Assembly: GCA_903895595.1 (NCBI GenBank) | Contig: CAITUP010000016.1 | Location: forward strand, 124,001-188,000 | Reading direction: 5' to 3' | Source of the DNA: an uncultured Acetobacteraceae bacterium | Lineage (GTDB): Bacteria > Pseudomonadota > Alphaproteobacteria > Acetobacterales > Acetobacteraceae | Length of the DNA stretch: 64,000 bases | Part shown: in pieces, positions 1 to 9,135 of the stretch | Numbering within the stretch: the stretch's first letter is position 1 | Layout of the letters: the number at the start of each line of letters is the position of its first letter | Program-made: the position numbers and the translations under genes | The notes under the pieces: generated by a model | What the model was told of the DNA's origin: nothing | Databases searched by the model: none | What the model saw: only the letters and a program-made list of their open reading frames with translations

Positions 1-671
1 GTGCCCAGACCTTTGCGGCATTCGGCCTCGATCTCCAACAGGATGACCTCGGCCTCTTCGTTGCGGCCGACCGATTCCAGCCAGCGGGGGCTTTCCGTCA
101 GCGATTTGCGCACCCACCATACCAACAGGCCGCCACCACCGCCGATGAAGAACATGATGCGCCAGCCATGGGCTGGGATCAGGTACGTACTCAGCAGGAT
201 CGCGGACGGCAGACCAAGGCTGAAGATCATCGCCAACACGCCAAGCCAGCGTCCGCGGGCACGAGCCGGGATGAATTCCGTCACGGCTGCATAGCCAACC
301 ACGTTTTCCGCGCCCAGTCCGAGGCCCATGACGAAGCGCAGGAAGATCAGGGCGTTCATGTCCCAGGCGAAACCCGCCGCGATGGAGGCGACGCCGAAGA
401 ACAGGAGGTTGATCTGGTAGGTAAAGCTGCGCCCGTAGCGGTCGCCGATGAAGCCGGCAGCCAAGCTGCCGAACATCATGCCGACAAACGTCGAGGCGAT
501 GAACAGAGCGCTTTGTTCCATCGTCGCGAAGCCGCTTTTCAACGTCGCGCCAATCACCGTGCTCGCCAGATAGATGTCGAAGCCATCGAGGAACATCCCG
601 ATGCCGACCATCGCGAACACACGCCGATGAAAGCGGGAGATTGGCAACCGGTCGAGGCGGGCGTCCGGCAT
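1..671 (-). CDS. MFS transporter, 5' part (3' end outside window)
   Basis: Major facilitator permease, inner membrane, probably a proton symporter for a sugar or organic acid. The minus-strand frame starts at the ATG at 671 (MPDARLDRLPISRFHRR) and runs open to the window edge, about 223 codons. A first membrane helix follows near residue 17 with the motif GMFLDGFDIYL. The MFS loop signature GFIGDRYGR lies around residue 75, and a helix pair follows around residues 125-170. The start GMFLDGFD and the ESPRWL segment resemble the metabolite:H+ symporter and sugar-porter branches. Substrate cannot be named. The plus-strand open frames over this stretch are reverse shadows. It follows the PstS-like gene on the same strand after a gap of about 120 bases. 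Confidence 0.85.
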   Translation of the reverse strand, partial: MPDARLDRLPISRFHRRVFAMVGIGMFLDGFDIYLASTVIGATLKSGFATMEQSALFIASTFVGMMFGSLAAGFIGDRYGRSFTYQINLLFFGVASIAAGFAWDMNALIFLRFVMGLGLGAENVVGYAAVTEFIPARARGRWLGVLAMIFSLGLPSAILLSTYLIPAHGWRIMFFIGGGGGLLVWWVRKSLTESPRWLESVGRNEEAEVILLEIEAECRKGLG

Positions 672-792
672 TGACGCTCGACATTGACGAAATCCTCTTG
701 TTAGCTCGTGTTCAAACAGAATGGCTTGACGCGCATTACCATCGGAGTTGTGGAGTTACAAGATTGCGACGTCTACTTTCCACGGATTTGCG

Positions 793-1833
793 TCAGAATT
801 TCTCCAACTGCGCAAGGACCCTGGCCCGGATTTGGTCCGGTGCTGGTTCGCCGCCTTTGCTGACAGAGATGGCCGACCCATCGGTCAAGGCAAATTTGAA
901 GAATGCCCGTAGAGCCTTGCCATTCGCCCTTTTTGCCAGATTTCGCGGCACGACGCCATAGGACGCGATCACCACTGGCCACACGCCATCGCCCGGCAGA
1001 TCGACCAATTTCCCCACGAGATTAGACGTTTTGGCCCAGTCGATCGCGGCAACCGCCGCGTTCAGCGACGCCTGATTGGCTTGAACGGCCTTGCCGGCGC
1101 TGTCGCGCTTCATCACGATCGGCAGTTGGTTGGACAGTGCGGCGCCGAGCGGCAGATAGGCGATGGAGCCTTCGAGCGCTTTTACCGTGCCCACGATAGT
1201 GTCTGTTGTGGTCGACATCGATCCGACGGACCAGCGCTTCGGGACGGTGGTTCCGAACTTCGCCTGCCACTCCGTGTTGGCGGACAGGAGATAGGACGTC
1301 ACCCCGACCGTATCGCCCAACATCGCACCGCCGGGTTCCGCATGGTAGATCGGGTGGATGTCCAAATCCGGCAGAGACAACCCTGGGTTGTAGTCGACGA
1401 TCTTGGGATCGTTCCATTTTTTGATCTGGCCGGAGAAAATGCCGCCCAGATTTTGCCCTGTCAGCTGCAGGCGATTCGTTCCGACGCCGGGGATATTGGC
1501 GACGAAAACGATCGCGGTGAACGCCAGGGGAAACTGATAGAGATTGCCTGCCGCGAGCTGTTCGTCCGACAGCGGAATCTCCAGGATCGCGAAATCCGTA
1601 TCGCCGGCCAGGATCTTGCTCGTGCCGGCCGGGCTGCCGATCCCTTGATAGGTGACAGATAGGCCCAGCGCCTTGTATTTCTCGGACGCCTGCCATCCCA
1701 GGAGCATCGGCCGAATGGTACCGCCGCCGGCACCATTAGCCTCATTGTCGGCGGCCACGGCGCCTGTCGCCGCGAACATGCTGGCAGTTGTTGCCAAGAG
1801 TGCACGTCTGCCAATCCGGATTGTCATTGTCAT
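793..1833 (-). CDS. PstS-like periplasmic substrate-binding protein
   Basis: Predicted periplasmic binding protein of the PstS superfamily, 346 residues, close to the usual length. The first 28 residues form a signal peptide with an RR pair (GRRALLATTASMFAATGAVA), possibly Tat-like. Family landmarks are the VTYQGIGSPAGTSKI segment near residue 60, FAILEIPLS near 82, and a QNLGGIFSGQIKKWND block near 130 that matches the common PstS pattern. The phosphate-contacting residues are not fully canonical: the usual GSGAG-type loop reads GIGSPAG, so phosphate as ligand is only probable. No pstC, pstA or pstB gene is present. It is last of three same-strand genes coding for exported proteins (4368 down to 793), and the two upstream genes are disrupted. 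Confidence 0.82.
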   Translation of the reverse strand: MTMTIRIGRRALLATTASMFAATGAVAADNEANGAGGGTIRPMLLGWQASEKYKALGLSVTYQGIGSPAGTSKILAGDTDFAILEIPLSDEQLAAGNLYQFPLAFTAIVFVANIPGVGTNRLQLTGQNLGGIFSGQIKKWNDPKIVDYNPGLSLPDLDIHPIYHAEPGGAMLGDTVGVTSYLLSANTEWQAKFGTTVPKRWSVGSMSTTTDTIVGTVKALEGSIAYLPLGAALSNQLPIVMKRDSAGKAVQANQASLNAAVAAIDWAKTSNLVGKLVDLPGDGVWPVVIASYGVVPRNLAKRANGKALRAFFKFALTDGSAISVSKGGEPAPDQIRARVLAQLEKF

Positions 1834-1950
1834 CGCATTCCTTTTTATTCTTGGCTGAAGAACCGACCTTCCTCGCTCAGCCCTGTCCGGCAGCGCGGAT
1901 ATCGGACCGTCCCTGACGTTACCCCTAACGCCGGGATGGTGACCCTTTGG

Positions 1951-3463
1951 TTATCCCCGCTTACGAACCCACACTTCCACGCGCTGATTCAGCGCCGCGG
2001 TGTTGTTGTCGAGATTGCAAGCAACCGCGGCGCCTGGTCCGATGCCGATCGCGCTGACATGGGCCAGTCCGGCGGCGGTCAGTCGGTCGCGGACGGCTTC
2101 CGCGCGTTCCCGCGACAGCGTCCGGTTGCCGACATAATCGCCGGTCGCGCTGCTGAAGCCGATCAGCGACACCGAATACTGGGCATATGCCGGCAGGCGC
2201 ATCAGGTTGATAAGACGCGTGATGTCGGCCTCGGCTCGGCTATCCAGGGCGTTCGTGCCAGCCTGAAAGCGGAAGGTGATGGACAGCCGGTCCGAGCCGG
2301 CGATCGCGGTTTCAAACGACCGCACGTCCGGCGCGCGGACCCGGGTCCGTCCACCGTCCATCGCATTGTTCGCGGTGTCGAGGCGGGAGTCGCCGTATTC
2401 GGCGTCCGATTTACCCGGTGCCAGATCGGCGAGGCCGGCGGCGGCAATCGCCGTCTGGCCGACCGGACCCAGTGTGAGTTGCAGGAATTCCGCCGTGGCC
2501 GCAGACGGGGCGCGTCCCGGCATTGTGTAGAGATACACACGATTGGCCAGCGGATATTCTTCCGCCTTGACGCGGAATGGGCTGGGATCGATGCCGGTGC
2601 CACAGGCGGTGCCCAGGGCGACGGCGCGCGCGCTGCGGCGCAGGGGCGTAGTCGCCGAACCCGACCCCGGCCGGGTTGCCAGCGACGGCATCGGCCATGT
2701 CGTCCGGCAACGCGAACCGCGGCGCTGCCAGACGCGGGAAAGAATCGACGCATTGTTGGGGATTAGCTACCCCCAGAACAACGTTACAGAACAAGGTTGT
2801 CTGATCGGATGTCGGTTCCAGGCTGTAAAGCCCAACCGGCATATTCGACGCGCCGCCGATCTGCGCCCAGCTGGTGGTCTTGCCGCTGTAGAGAGAGCGG
2901 AGCTGGTCGCCGTTCAGCGTGGTCAACGGATTGCGCGGATGCACCAGCACCGCAAGCGTCGCGAGCGCGACGACGTTTTCCACGCCGGGCTGCTGGAACT
3001 GCGCCAGGGTCGGCACGTTCGGCACTTTGCGGCGGCGCATATTCTCCAGATCGGCTTCGTTGACCTGACGGTCGGCCATCCACAGATCGGCCTGCCCGCG
3101 CAAGAGCGGTTCGATGCCGGTCGACGTGCCCTTGGCACGGACTTCCACCTTCAGGCGCTTGGTGCTTTCGGCCCCTTCGGCGATCACGTCGTATTCGTCG
3201 GGATCGATGCCGCCATCGATTCGAACGCCAGGCAGCTTCAACTGCCGGGCCCAAGCGGTTGCCAGTTCCAGCGCGGCCTTGGCCCCGAAGGTGTAGGATC
3301 CGCTGAGCTTGAGGCTGGTCTCTTGCGCGGCCTTCGGTTGCGCGGCCGCGGGCAGCGCGCCAGCGGTCAAACCCATCGCAATGGTCAGGCCGGCCGCGAG
3401 CTTACCGAAATACGCGGCACTTTTGGGGGCTGGACGTAAACCAGTAAGAGGCATGTGGGTCAT
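1951..3463 (-). pseudogene. PstS-like/OmpA fusion protein, interrupted by a frameshift
   Basis: A composite secreted protein: signal peptide (ending ALPAAAQ), PstS-like binding domain (SGKTTSWAQIGG segment), then a C-terminal OmpA/MotB peptidoglycan-binding domain (SVSLIGFSSATGDYVGNRTLSRERAEAV, shown here only by its pattern GFSS-TGD-N-LSRERAE). The domain order suggests a ligand sensor tethered to the wall. The frame is broken near 2643-2646: upstream the protein reads through GVGFGDYAP, and the family-like continuation (RRSARAVALGTACGTGID) lies in the next frame. One extra G in the run of four G at 2643-2646 (C on the coding strand) is the simplest cause; removing it gives one frame of about 503 residues. 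The start is ATG at 3463 with AAGGAG about 10 bases upstream; a TTG at 3469 is an alternative. This could be a sequencing error or a real lesion. Confidence 0.78.
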
Positions 3464-3540
3464 AAGCAAAGTACTCCTTGGCGCATCGATGACGTAACCG
3501 GTGGCTACGGCGCGGATGCTTGGGATAAGGGGGGCCTAAA

Positions 3541-4368
3541 TCACCGGATCGGCATCAAGCGGCGGTTATCGGGAATTTTTTCACGGCAGCGGGCACGGTT
3601 GAGACTCAGCCGTTCGGTCGTCACTTTACCGGCCTCGATCTTGATGAAGTCGATACGCGGCGTCGCCAGGGGATTGTCGTCGCAATAGGGGGCCTCGGGC
3701 TGCGATCCGCGGGTCACGAAATCCACCCGGAACCCGAAAACGGTATCCGGCGGTACCGCCGACATATCCGTCACGTACGACATTTCGCCGGTTGAATCTT
3801 CCTGGGGCACGCCGCCGATAATGTCCATTTGCCCGATGCCCTGGTTGCGGGCCGTGTTGGGACGTCCGCCGCTGACGTTGCCGGCTTCCCCCAGCCGGCC
3901 GCCGGGTTCCAGCACGTTCAAATCGAGCTGCACCGGATCGTGCCACCGCAGGACGGCGCGGAAGACCTTGTTGAATTCCGGAACCGTGACCGTGCAGCGG
4001 ACCGGAGAGGTCTCGCTCATGGTCAGGGTGAATTCGTTCTCTTGGGCTGTCAGGGCGAAGCCGAGACGTACGCTGCCGTCGGCGGCGAATTTCTGGGTGT
4101 AGAGTTCGTCGCCCTACTCGACCTCCAGCTTACGGCCGGCGGTATTGGGTTTCACGATCTCCACCAAAGCTCGGCCTTTGGTCTGGCTGATCCGCAGCTC
4201 TGCGTCGGCGCCGAAATTTTCCGGCTTGTCGCACTGAGCGGCCGGTCCGGCAGCATGCGCGGCCGGCGCCAGACAGGTACTGCCCAGCACGGTCAACGCC
4301 CCAGCCATGAGACAGCCTGCCGCGAAAGCGCGGCCGCGGCGGACGGATGACTTCAAACTTTGGTGCAT
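3541..4368 (-). pseudogene. Secreted protein of unknown function with in-frame amber stop
   Basis: One reading frame of 276 codons that is interrupted at codon 85 by TAG (4114-4116). Before the stop is a clear signal peptide (GCLMAGALTVLGSTCLAPAAHA) and a short mature N-terminus. After it the same frame continues without a break (GDELYTQKFAADGSVRLGF) to the stop at 3541. The downstream part contains FRAVLRWHDPVQLDLNVLEP, which resembles the beta-sandwich start of DUF2135/YfaP-like proteins (pattern LxWxxxxxLDLxVxxP); this is a weak similarity from memory. The conserved character after the stop shows the two halves were one gene. A downstream re-start at the ATG at 4020 would lack a signal peptide. 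It is first in the minus-strand cluster with the PstS-OmpA fusion and the PstS-like gene. Confidence 0.72.
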
Positions 4369-4882
4369 ACTTCCCCCATAATCGCTTCAACCCGCGGGCT
4401 GTACGTCCAGGCCTTACCGAAACTGCCGTCCGGCTTGCCGTTGGTCGTCGCACCCGATGACAGAGCCCACGGAAATGCCGGTACCTGGCCGTGGCCACAT
4501 CGCCGACATGCGCATTTGTTAACCATTTCAATGGCCATAGGCTCGCGCTCCACTACCGTACCCCGAGCGCGGCGCGAAATTGGGCATGGATCGGGCGGCG
4601 ACACAAGAGCAAGTATCGGTCGACTCACAAGGCCCGAGCCCAACGTTACCGGTTGCGATGTTCATGTGACAGCGAAAGCCCTACCCAAGCTTCATCGAAA
4701 AATTGCAAGAAGGCCCGTTTCTGGCGGTCGTGCAAGCGAGGTGACCGAGACAACCCACCACCCGCGAACCGCCCTACGCAAATCTACGAAGGTAGATGCC
4801 TTACATTCGCGCCTCGCGCAAGCTTTGATTATAAAATCGTGAAAATTCTTTTCTTTTATACCATTCTCGCGCTATTCCCACC
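4369..4882. other. Non-coding stretch with AT-rich patch and palindrome
   Basis: About 510 bases without a convincing gene; open frames here have atypical composition and no recognisable motifs. It holds a perfect 6-bp inverted repeat ATCTAC-GAAG-GTAGAT (4782-4797) and, beside it, an unusually AT-rich patch (4826-4866) containing TATAAT on the minus strand (4833-4828). These could be the promoter and a regulator site for the minus-strand cluster beginning at 4368, which would then have a leader of roughly 450 bases, or they could belong to the 3' region of the IalB-like gene. No T-run terminator was recognised. Confidence 0.45.
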
Positions 4883-5575
4883 CTAAGAGGAGAACCACCG
4901 CACAAACGGCATCAGGCTCGGCAGGACGTCCGCGGCGCCATTTGGAAAGCCCAGGTCGCGCAGGATCCGGTCCAAAAGTCCCTGAATATCAAGACCTGTG
5001 AGGGCGGGAAGCGCCTCGCCGCTCACCCCCACGGCCCGCAGCCGGCTTAGGGCGGCGTCCGTGCCGGTCAGTTCCAGCGCCTGCTCCCGCGGCGGCAGCG
5101 CGATCACACCCGGGACGGTCACCGCGATGCTGGCCGACAGAGCGCGCGCCTTGGGTAGCGCTGCGGCAAGGCCGGGAACCGCGTCGGCGGCGGGGGCACA
5201 GACATAAGAAGTACCGCTGACGCCGCAGCCGAGTTCCATCCGCTTGCCGCCGTCCAGGCTGAGCGACACCGTGGGTTTGGCGACAAGAGACCCGCCCAGC
5301 GCCGCGCCGGTCGGCAGGCCGCGCAGTGCAACAACCGGCACCAGCCATTCTCCACGCGCCTGAATTTCCAGCGCAGCGCTGGGGCCGCCGTTGCCAGGGG
5401 GCAGCACCCAATCCCGGTGGCGCAGGACGCAGGGCTCTTCCGCCCCCGGCGGGCAGGCCAGCACCCAGCTGCCGACCGTTTCCTGCGCGGGCCGAGCAGG
5501 GGTTTGCGCCCAGGCAGGGGCGGCGCAGAGCATCAGGGCCAACGCCCAGCCAAAACAGCCCTTTCCATACAGCAT
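4883..5575 (-). CDS. IalB-like secreted protein
   Basis: Exported protein of 230 residues resembling the invasion-associated locus B (IalB) family, which is common in alphaproteobacteria and mostly uncharacterised. A signal peptide covers residues 1-24 (FGWALALMLCAAPAWAQ). The family-like pattern is VGSWVLACPPGAEEPCVLRH near residue 35, then hydrophobic strands ending with LRGLPTGAALGG, then SLSLDGGKRMELGCGVSGTSYVC, giving paired cysteines. The C-terminal 80 residues are an extension rich in Leu and Ala. The start ATG at 5575 directly precedes the signal peptide. It is transcribed away from the dipeptidase gene with 84 bases between starts, so both promoters must lie there. Function of the family is not established; a periplasmic structural role is possible. 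Confidence 0.65.
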   Translation of the reverse strand: MLYGKGCFGWALALMLCAAPAWAQTPARPAQETVGSWVLACPPGAEEPCVLRHRDWVLPPGNGGPSAALEIQARGEWLVPVVALRGLPTGAALGGSLVAKPTVSLSLDGGKRMELGCGVSGTSYVCAPAADAVPGLAAALPKARALSASIAVTVPGVIALPPREQALELTGTDAALSRLRAVGVSGEALPALTGLDIQGLLDRILRDLGFPNGAADVLPSLMPFVRWFSS

Positions 5576-5659
5576 AAGGTGACCAATCCCTCGGGGTGGG
5601 GCGCAATTCTAGGAAGCGGCCCCTTTCGTGTCACGCGGTTATCTGCGACCGTGTGCGGT

Positions 5660-6688
5660 ATGAACGATGCCATCTCCCCGGATTCCGCCGCACTGCACCA
5701 GTCGCTGGTCACGCTCGACACTCATATAGATATCCCGTGGCCCCCCGGCCCGAGCCCGTTCGAGGATGGGCCGCGCAAGGTGGACATGCTGAAGATGGTC
5801 CGGGGCGGACTGAGCGCCGGCTGCTTCGTCGCCTACGTGCCGCAGGCGTCGCGGACCGTCGCGAACGAGGACGCAGCCTACGCGCGCGCCATCGCGATGC
5901 TGGACCACATCAACGCCATGGGCCGCACCGAGGCCGGGGTTACCGCCCGCGTCACCCAAACCGCCAATGAGATCGAGGCCGCGAAGCGCGACGGCGTGCG
6001 TGCCATAGTCCCTTGCGTGGAAAATGGCTTCGCCGTCGGCACCGACCTCTCCCGCATCGCCCAGTTCCGCGCCCGAGGCGCTCGGTATCTCACGCTGACC
6101 CATAACGGCCACAACGCGCTCGCGGACTCCTGCAACCCCCGCCGCGACCTGGGCGACCGGGAAGCCGAACACGGCGGCCTGTCCCCGGTCGGACGCGCGG
6201 CGGTAGCGGAGCTGAACCGGGTCGGCATGATCGTCGACGTGGCACACACATCCCGCGACACGATGCAGCAGGCGGCGGAGGTGTCCCGCACCCCAATCGT
6301 CTCCACGCACTCCTGCATCACCGCCTTGTGCGACCACCCGCGCAACATGGCCGACTGGCAGCTCGACATCATTAAGGCGGTGAAGGGCGTGATCCAGATC
6401 ACCGCCGTGTCCGCCTTCCTGCGCCCGCATGCCAAGCCCGAGGAAGCCGGCGTCGCCGACTTCGCCGACCACGTGGACTACGCCGTGAAGCGGATCGGAA
6501 TCGACCATGTCGGCATATCATCCGACTTCGATGGCGGCGGATGGATCCGCGACTGGCGCGATGCCGGCGACAGCGCCAACGTCACCGCCGAAATGGTCCG
6601 CCGCGGCTACGACCGGGGCGCATTGGCGAAACTCTGGGGTGGCAACTTCCTCCGCGTGATGCGGGTGGTGGAGGAGGCTGCGGGCTGA
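5660..6688 (+). CDS. Membrane dipeptidase (renal dipeptidase family, M19)
   Basis: Zinc dipeptidase of the M19 family, 342 residues, which hydrolyses dipeptides including those with a D-residue. Metal ligands are visible as LDTHID (H22, D24) near the N-terminus, a Glu in CVENG about residue 122, and histidines in VDVAHTS and VSTHS in the middle of the protein; IDHVGISSDFDGG near the C-terminus is a family block. No signal peptide is seen at the chosen ATG (5660), so a cytoplasmic enzyme is likely. The frame stays open far upstream, but that part overlaps the divergent IalB-like gene and has no family similarity. The stop overlaps the next start by one base, so translation is probably coupled. 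Confidence 0.92.
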   Translation: MNDAISPDSAALHQSLVTLDTHIDIPWPPGPSPFEDGPRKVDMLKMVRGGLSAGCFVAYVPQASRTVANEDAAYARAIAMLDHINAMGRTEAGVTARVTQTANEIEAAKRDGVRAIVPCVENGFAVGTDLSRIAQFRARGARYLTLTHNGHNALADSCNPRRDLGDREAEHGGLSPVGRAAVAELNRVGMIVDVAHTSRDTMQQAAEVSRTPIVSTHSCITALCDHPRNMADWQLDIIKAVKGVIQITAVSAFLRPHAKPEEAGVADFADHVDYAVKRIGIDHVGISSDFDGGGWIRDWRDAGDSANVTAEMVRRGYDRGALAKLWGGNFLRVMRVVEEAAG

Positions 6689-7527
6689 TGCGAACGGTCG
6701 CACTTCCCAGCGGCGAGACGGTGCCCTGCCTGGGGCAAGGTACTTGGTACATGGGCGAGAAGCGCGCCGCCGCGAAAGCCGAGGCGGATGCGCTGCGCCT
6801 GGGCATCGACCTCGGCATGACGCTGATCGACACCGCCGAGATGTATGCCAATGGCGGCGCTGAGGAAGTGGTGGCGCAGGCCGCCGCCGGCCAGCGAGAT
6901 AAGCTGTTCATCGTCAGCAAAGTGTATCCGCACAACGCCTCCCGCCGCGGCGTGCCAACCGCCTGCGAGGCGAGCCTGAAACGGCTGAAGACCGACCGGA
7001 TCGATCTGTATCTGCTGCATTGGCGCGGCGCCTATCCGCTGGCCGAGACGGTGGACGCGTTCGAGAAGCTGAAAGCCGAAGGGAAAATCCGCCATTGGGG
7101 CGTGTCCAATCTGGACACCGCCGACATGGCGGAGCTGGCGGGCGTGCCGAACGGCCGCAAATGCGCCGCCAATCAGGTGCTGTACCACCCCAACAGCCGC
7201 GGCATCGAGTTCGACCTCCTGCCCTGGTGCGACAAGCTCGGCGTCGCGATCATGGCGTATTCGCCGCTGAGCCATACGCCGAACCATCTGTTGCGGTCTC
7301 CGGCCCTGGCCGAGGTCGCGAAGCGGCACGGCGTGACCCCGGCGCAGATCGCGCTGACCTGGGGGCTGCGGCATCCGCATGTAATCTCGATCCCCAAGGC
7401 GTCTAATCTAACGCATGTGCGGGAGAACGCGGCGGCGGCGGACATCGTGCTGACGGCGGACGATCTGGCGGCGATCGATGCGGTGCATAAGCCGCCGACG
7501 CGGAAGGTGGCGCTGGATTTGCTGTAG
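6688..7527 (+). CDS. Aldo/keto reductase
   Basis: NADPH-dependent reductase of the aldo/keto reductase superfamily, 279 residues, expected to be a cytoplasmic TIM barrel. The catalytic tetrad is visible: D48 and Y53 in IDTAEMYANGG, K78 in SKVYP, and H111 in LLHWRG. The cofactor segment near the C-terminus reads ISIPKASNLTHVREN, typical of phosphate-binding in this family. The start ATG at 6688 shares its A with the TGA stop of the dipeptidase gene, giving a tight two-gene operon. It ends 3 bases before the convergent FMN-binding gene, with no room for a terminator. Physiological substrate is unknown; family members reduce 2-keto acids, methylglyoxal and similar carbonyls. Confidence 0.92.
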   Translation: MRTVALPSGETVPCLGQGTWYMGEKRAAAKAEADALRLGIDLGMTLIDTAEMYANGGAEEVVAQAAAGQRDKLFIVSKVYPHNASRRGVPTACEASLKRLKTDRIDLYLLHWRGAYPLAETVDAFEKLKAEGKIRHWGVSNLDTADMAELAGVPNGRKCAANQVLYHPNSRGIEFDLLPWCDKLGVAIMAYSPLSHTPNHLLRSPALAEVAKRHGVTPAQIALTWGLRHPHVISIPKASNLTHVRENAAAADIVLTADDLAAIDAVHKPPTRKVALDLL

Positions 7528-7530
7528 GCG

Positions 7531-8160
7531 CTAATACAGCGTCGTCTTCAATCGTTCCGGATAGGCGCGGTCGTATTCATCCCCGCCCACCATCCCCGCC
7601 GTGATATCCGCCAAGATCGTCCCCGTGCTCGGCAGAGCCTTGCGGGAAATATGCTTTTCCGGGTTCCACAGTTCGGAGCGCACGATCGCCTTCGGGCACT
7701 GGAAATAGATACGATCCACGGTCACCACGATCACGCTGCGCGGCAGCGTGCCGCGGAACGGAAACCGCTCCAGCAGCTTTGGATCGACGGACACCACGGC
7801 CGAACCATTTACCCTTAATGTTTCGCCGACGCCGGGGATCAGAAACAGCAGCGTCACCCGCGGATCGTGGATGATGTTCCGCAAACTGTCCGCCCGGTTG
7901 TTGCCGCGGCGATCCGGGATCAGCAGCGTGCGCTCGTCCAGCACATGCACGAACCCGGCGGGGTCGCCGCGCGGGGAGACATCCAGACCCCCCGGTCCGC
8001 TGGTGCCCAACACCACGAAGGGCGAGGCCTCGATCATCGACCGGTAATGCGGGTGGATGTAGTCGATCTCCTTGGCGATCGCGCCGGGGGAGATTTCGCC
8101 GTACAGCGCGTTCAGCGTCGCTTCGTCGCGGATGATATGGTCGGGCGCGATCATGTCCAT
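7531..8160 (-). CDS. Pyridoxamine 5'-phosphate oxidase family FMN-binding protein
   Basis: Split-barrel flavin protein of the PPOX class, 209 residues. Family blocks seen are FVVLGTSGPGGLDVSPRGDP near residue 50, LLIPDRRGNNRADSLRNI near 85, VTLLFLIPGVGETLRVNG near 105, and a C-terminal CPKAIVRSELWNP, which is typical of the MSMEG_1061-like subgroup. These proteins bind FMN or F420-type cofactors, and most have no assigned substrate. The start ATG at 8160 is preceded by CAGGAG at 9 bases, which decides it over longer upstream options. It lies 17 bases downstream of the RraA-like gene on the same strand, so the two are likely co-transcribed. Confidence 0.88.
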   Translation of the reverse strand: MDMIAPDHIIRDEATLNALYGEISPGAIAKEIDYIHPHYRSMIEASPFVVLGTSGPGGLDVSPRGDPAGFVHVLDERTLLIPDRRGNNRADSLRNIIHDPRVTLLFLIPGVGETLRVNGSAVVSVDPKLLERFPFRGTLPRSVIVVTVDRIYFQCPKAIVRSELWNPEKHISRKALPSTGTILADITAGMVGGDEYDRAYPERLKTTLY

Positions 8161-8177
8161 GGGCGGAGGCTCCTGGT

Positions 8178-8876
8178 TTAACCGGCTTGAGTGTGATCGA
8201 CGATCGTCGCCTCGGCAATCGCGCGCATGGGATTGGGCAGCATGATGGCGCCCTCGCGGACCAGTTTCTCCGTCCGCGCCTCGGCTTCCCGCACTTGGCG
8301 CAACCGATCGAGTATCAGTTCCAGATGTTCGTAGGGCACGACGACCACACCGTCGGCATCGCCCACGATCACGTCGCCGGGGCGCACATGGACATCGCCG
8401 AGCGTGACGGGCGCACCGACGACTCCCGGGCCGTTCAATGCCGGTGAATTCGGCTGGATGCCGGCGCAAAAAACCGGCAACCCGGTCGCGATGATGCCCG
8501 CTTTGTCGCGCGCCAGCCCGTCGGTCACGAACGCCGCCACGCCCTTGTTCTTCATCAGCCCGGCCGCGAGGTCGCCGAACACCGCCGTTTTCGTGAACGC
8601 GTCGTTGGCGCAGACGATGACGTCGCCGGCCTGCGCCTCATGCAGCGCACCGAACATGGCGGCGATGTCGGCGGGGTAGGCGAAAGCGGTCAGCGCCGGC
8701 CCGGCGAACACGGCATTCCCCGGATCGAGCGGTTTGATCCGGTAATCCAGCGCACCCCGCCCCTCCATCGCGTCGGCGAGGTGGGAGGTTTGGGCGCCGC
8801 GGAACTGGGCAACCAGCGCCGGGTCGGGCCGGCGATGGCCGCGATGGATCGTCAGGATCGGGGGATTGCCGAGCAT
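8178..8876 (-). CDS. RraA-family protein (HMG/CHA aldolase-like)
   Basis: Member of the RraA / dimethylmenaquinone methyltransferase-like fold, 232 residues. Many members are class II aldolases for 4-hydroxy-4-methyl-2-oxoglutarate and related acids in aromatic-ring degradation. The active-site pattern is visible as LMKNKGVAAFVTDGLARDKAGI (residues about 106-128), giving the G-x-VTDG-x-RD metal/substrate motif. The GDVIVGDADGVVVVP block follows near residue 167. The length and the sequence around GDxVVGDxDGVVVVP favour the aldolase-like branch over the short RNase E inhibitor branch. It is followed by the FMN-binding gene, probably in one transcript. Substrate is not determined. Confidence 0.87.
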   Translation of the reverse strand: MLGNPPILTIHRGHRRPDPALVAQFRGAQTSHLADAMEGRGALDYRIKPLDPGNAVFAGPALTAFAYPADIAAMFGALHEAQAGDVIVCANDAFTKTAVFGDLAAGLMKNKGVAAFVTDGLARDKAGIIATGLPVFCAGIQPNSPALNGPGVVGAPVTLGDVHVRPGDVIVGDADGVVVVPYEHLELILDRLRQVREAEARTEKLVREGAIMLPNPMRAIAEATIVDHTQAG

Positions 8877-8929
8877 GGGGGTGGGTCCTGGACTGTGTTA
8901 TGGGGGAGTGTGGCACAGGAGAGCGCGGA

Positions 8930-9127
8930 ATGGGATTCTTCGAGACCGTGACGCCCACGGAGATGCAGGCCGGGCGCATGCTCACCTTGGGGACGATGGT
9001 GGTGATGATGTTTGTCGGGCACGTTCCGCCGCTGCGGCCGTACGCGCACCGGATACGGCTCACGGCCGGCGCGACTTATATTCTGGGGGCGTTGGGGTTC
9101 GCGGTTTACTTCGTGGCGTTCCGGTAG
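8930..9127 (+). CDS. Small membrane protein, two helices, unknown function
   Basis: Predicted 65-residue inner-membrane protein. The start ATG at 8930 has AGGAGAG six bases upstream. An earlier in-frame codon would add a charged tail and lacks a site. After an amphipathic N-terminus (GFFETVTPTEMQAGR) there are two hydrophobic segments (MLTLGTMVVMMFVGHVPPL and ATYILGALGFAVYFVAF) separated by a basic loop (RPYAHRIRL), giving a helical hairpin. No family recognised. It sits alone between the divergent RraA-like gene and the convergent prs gene, with only 8 bases to the prs stop. Confidence 0.6.
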   Translation: MGFFETVTPTEMQAGRMLTLGTMVVMMFVGHVPPLRPYAHRIRLTAGATYILGALGFAVYFVAFR

Positions 9128-9135
9128 GAACCCCG

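Noticed and set aside
1-674. Plus-strand frames at the window start
   Set aside because: They are antisense to the MFS transporter, whose helices and GDRYGR loop are unambiguous on the minus strand.
4360-4886. Long open frames on both strands in the 4.4-4.9 kb gap
   Set aside because: No conserved motif, atypical arginine-rich composition, no ribosome-binding site, and the frames overlap each other.
8867-9127. Longer plus-strand frame starting before 8930
   Set aside because: The upstream extension has no ribosome site and covers the divergent RraA promoter; the start at 8930 has AGGAGAG.
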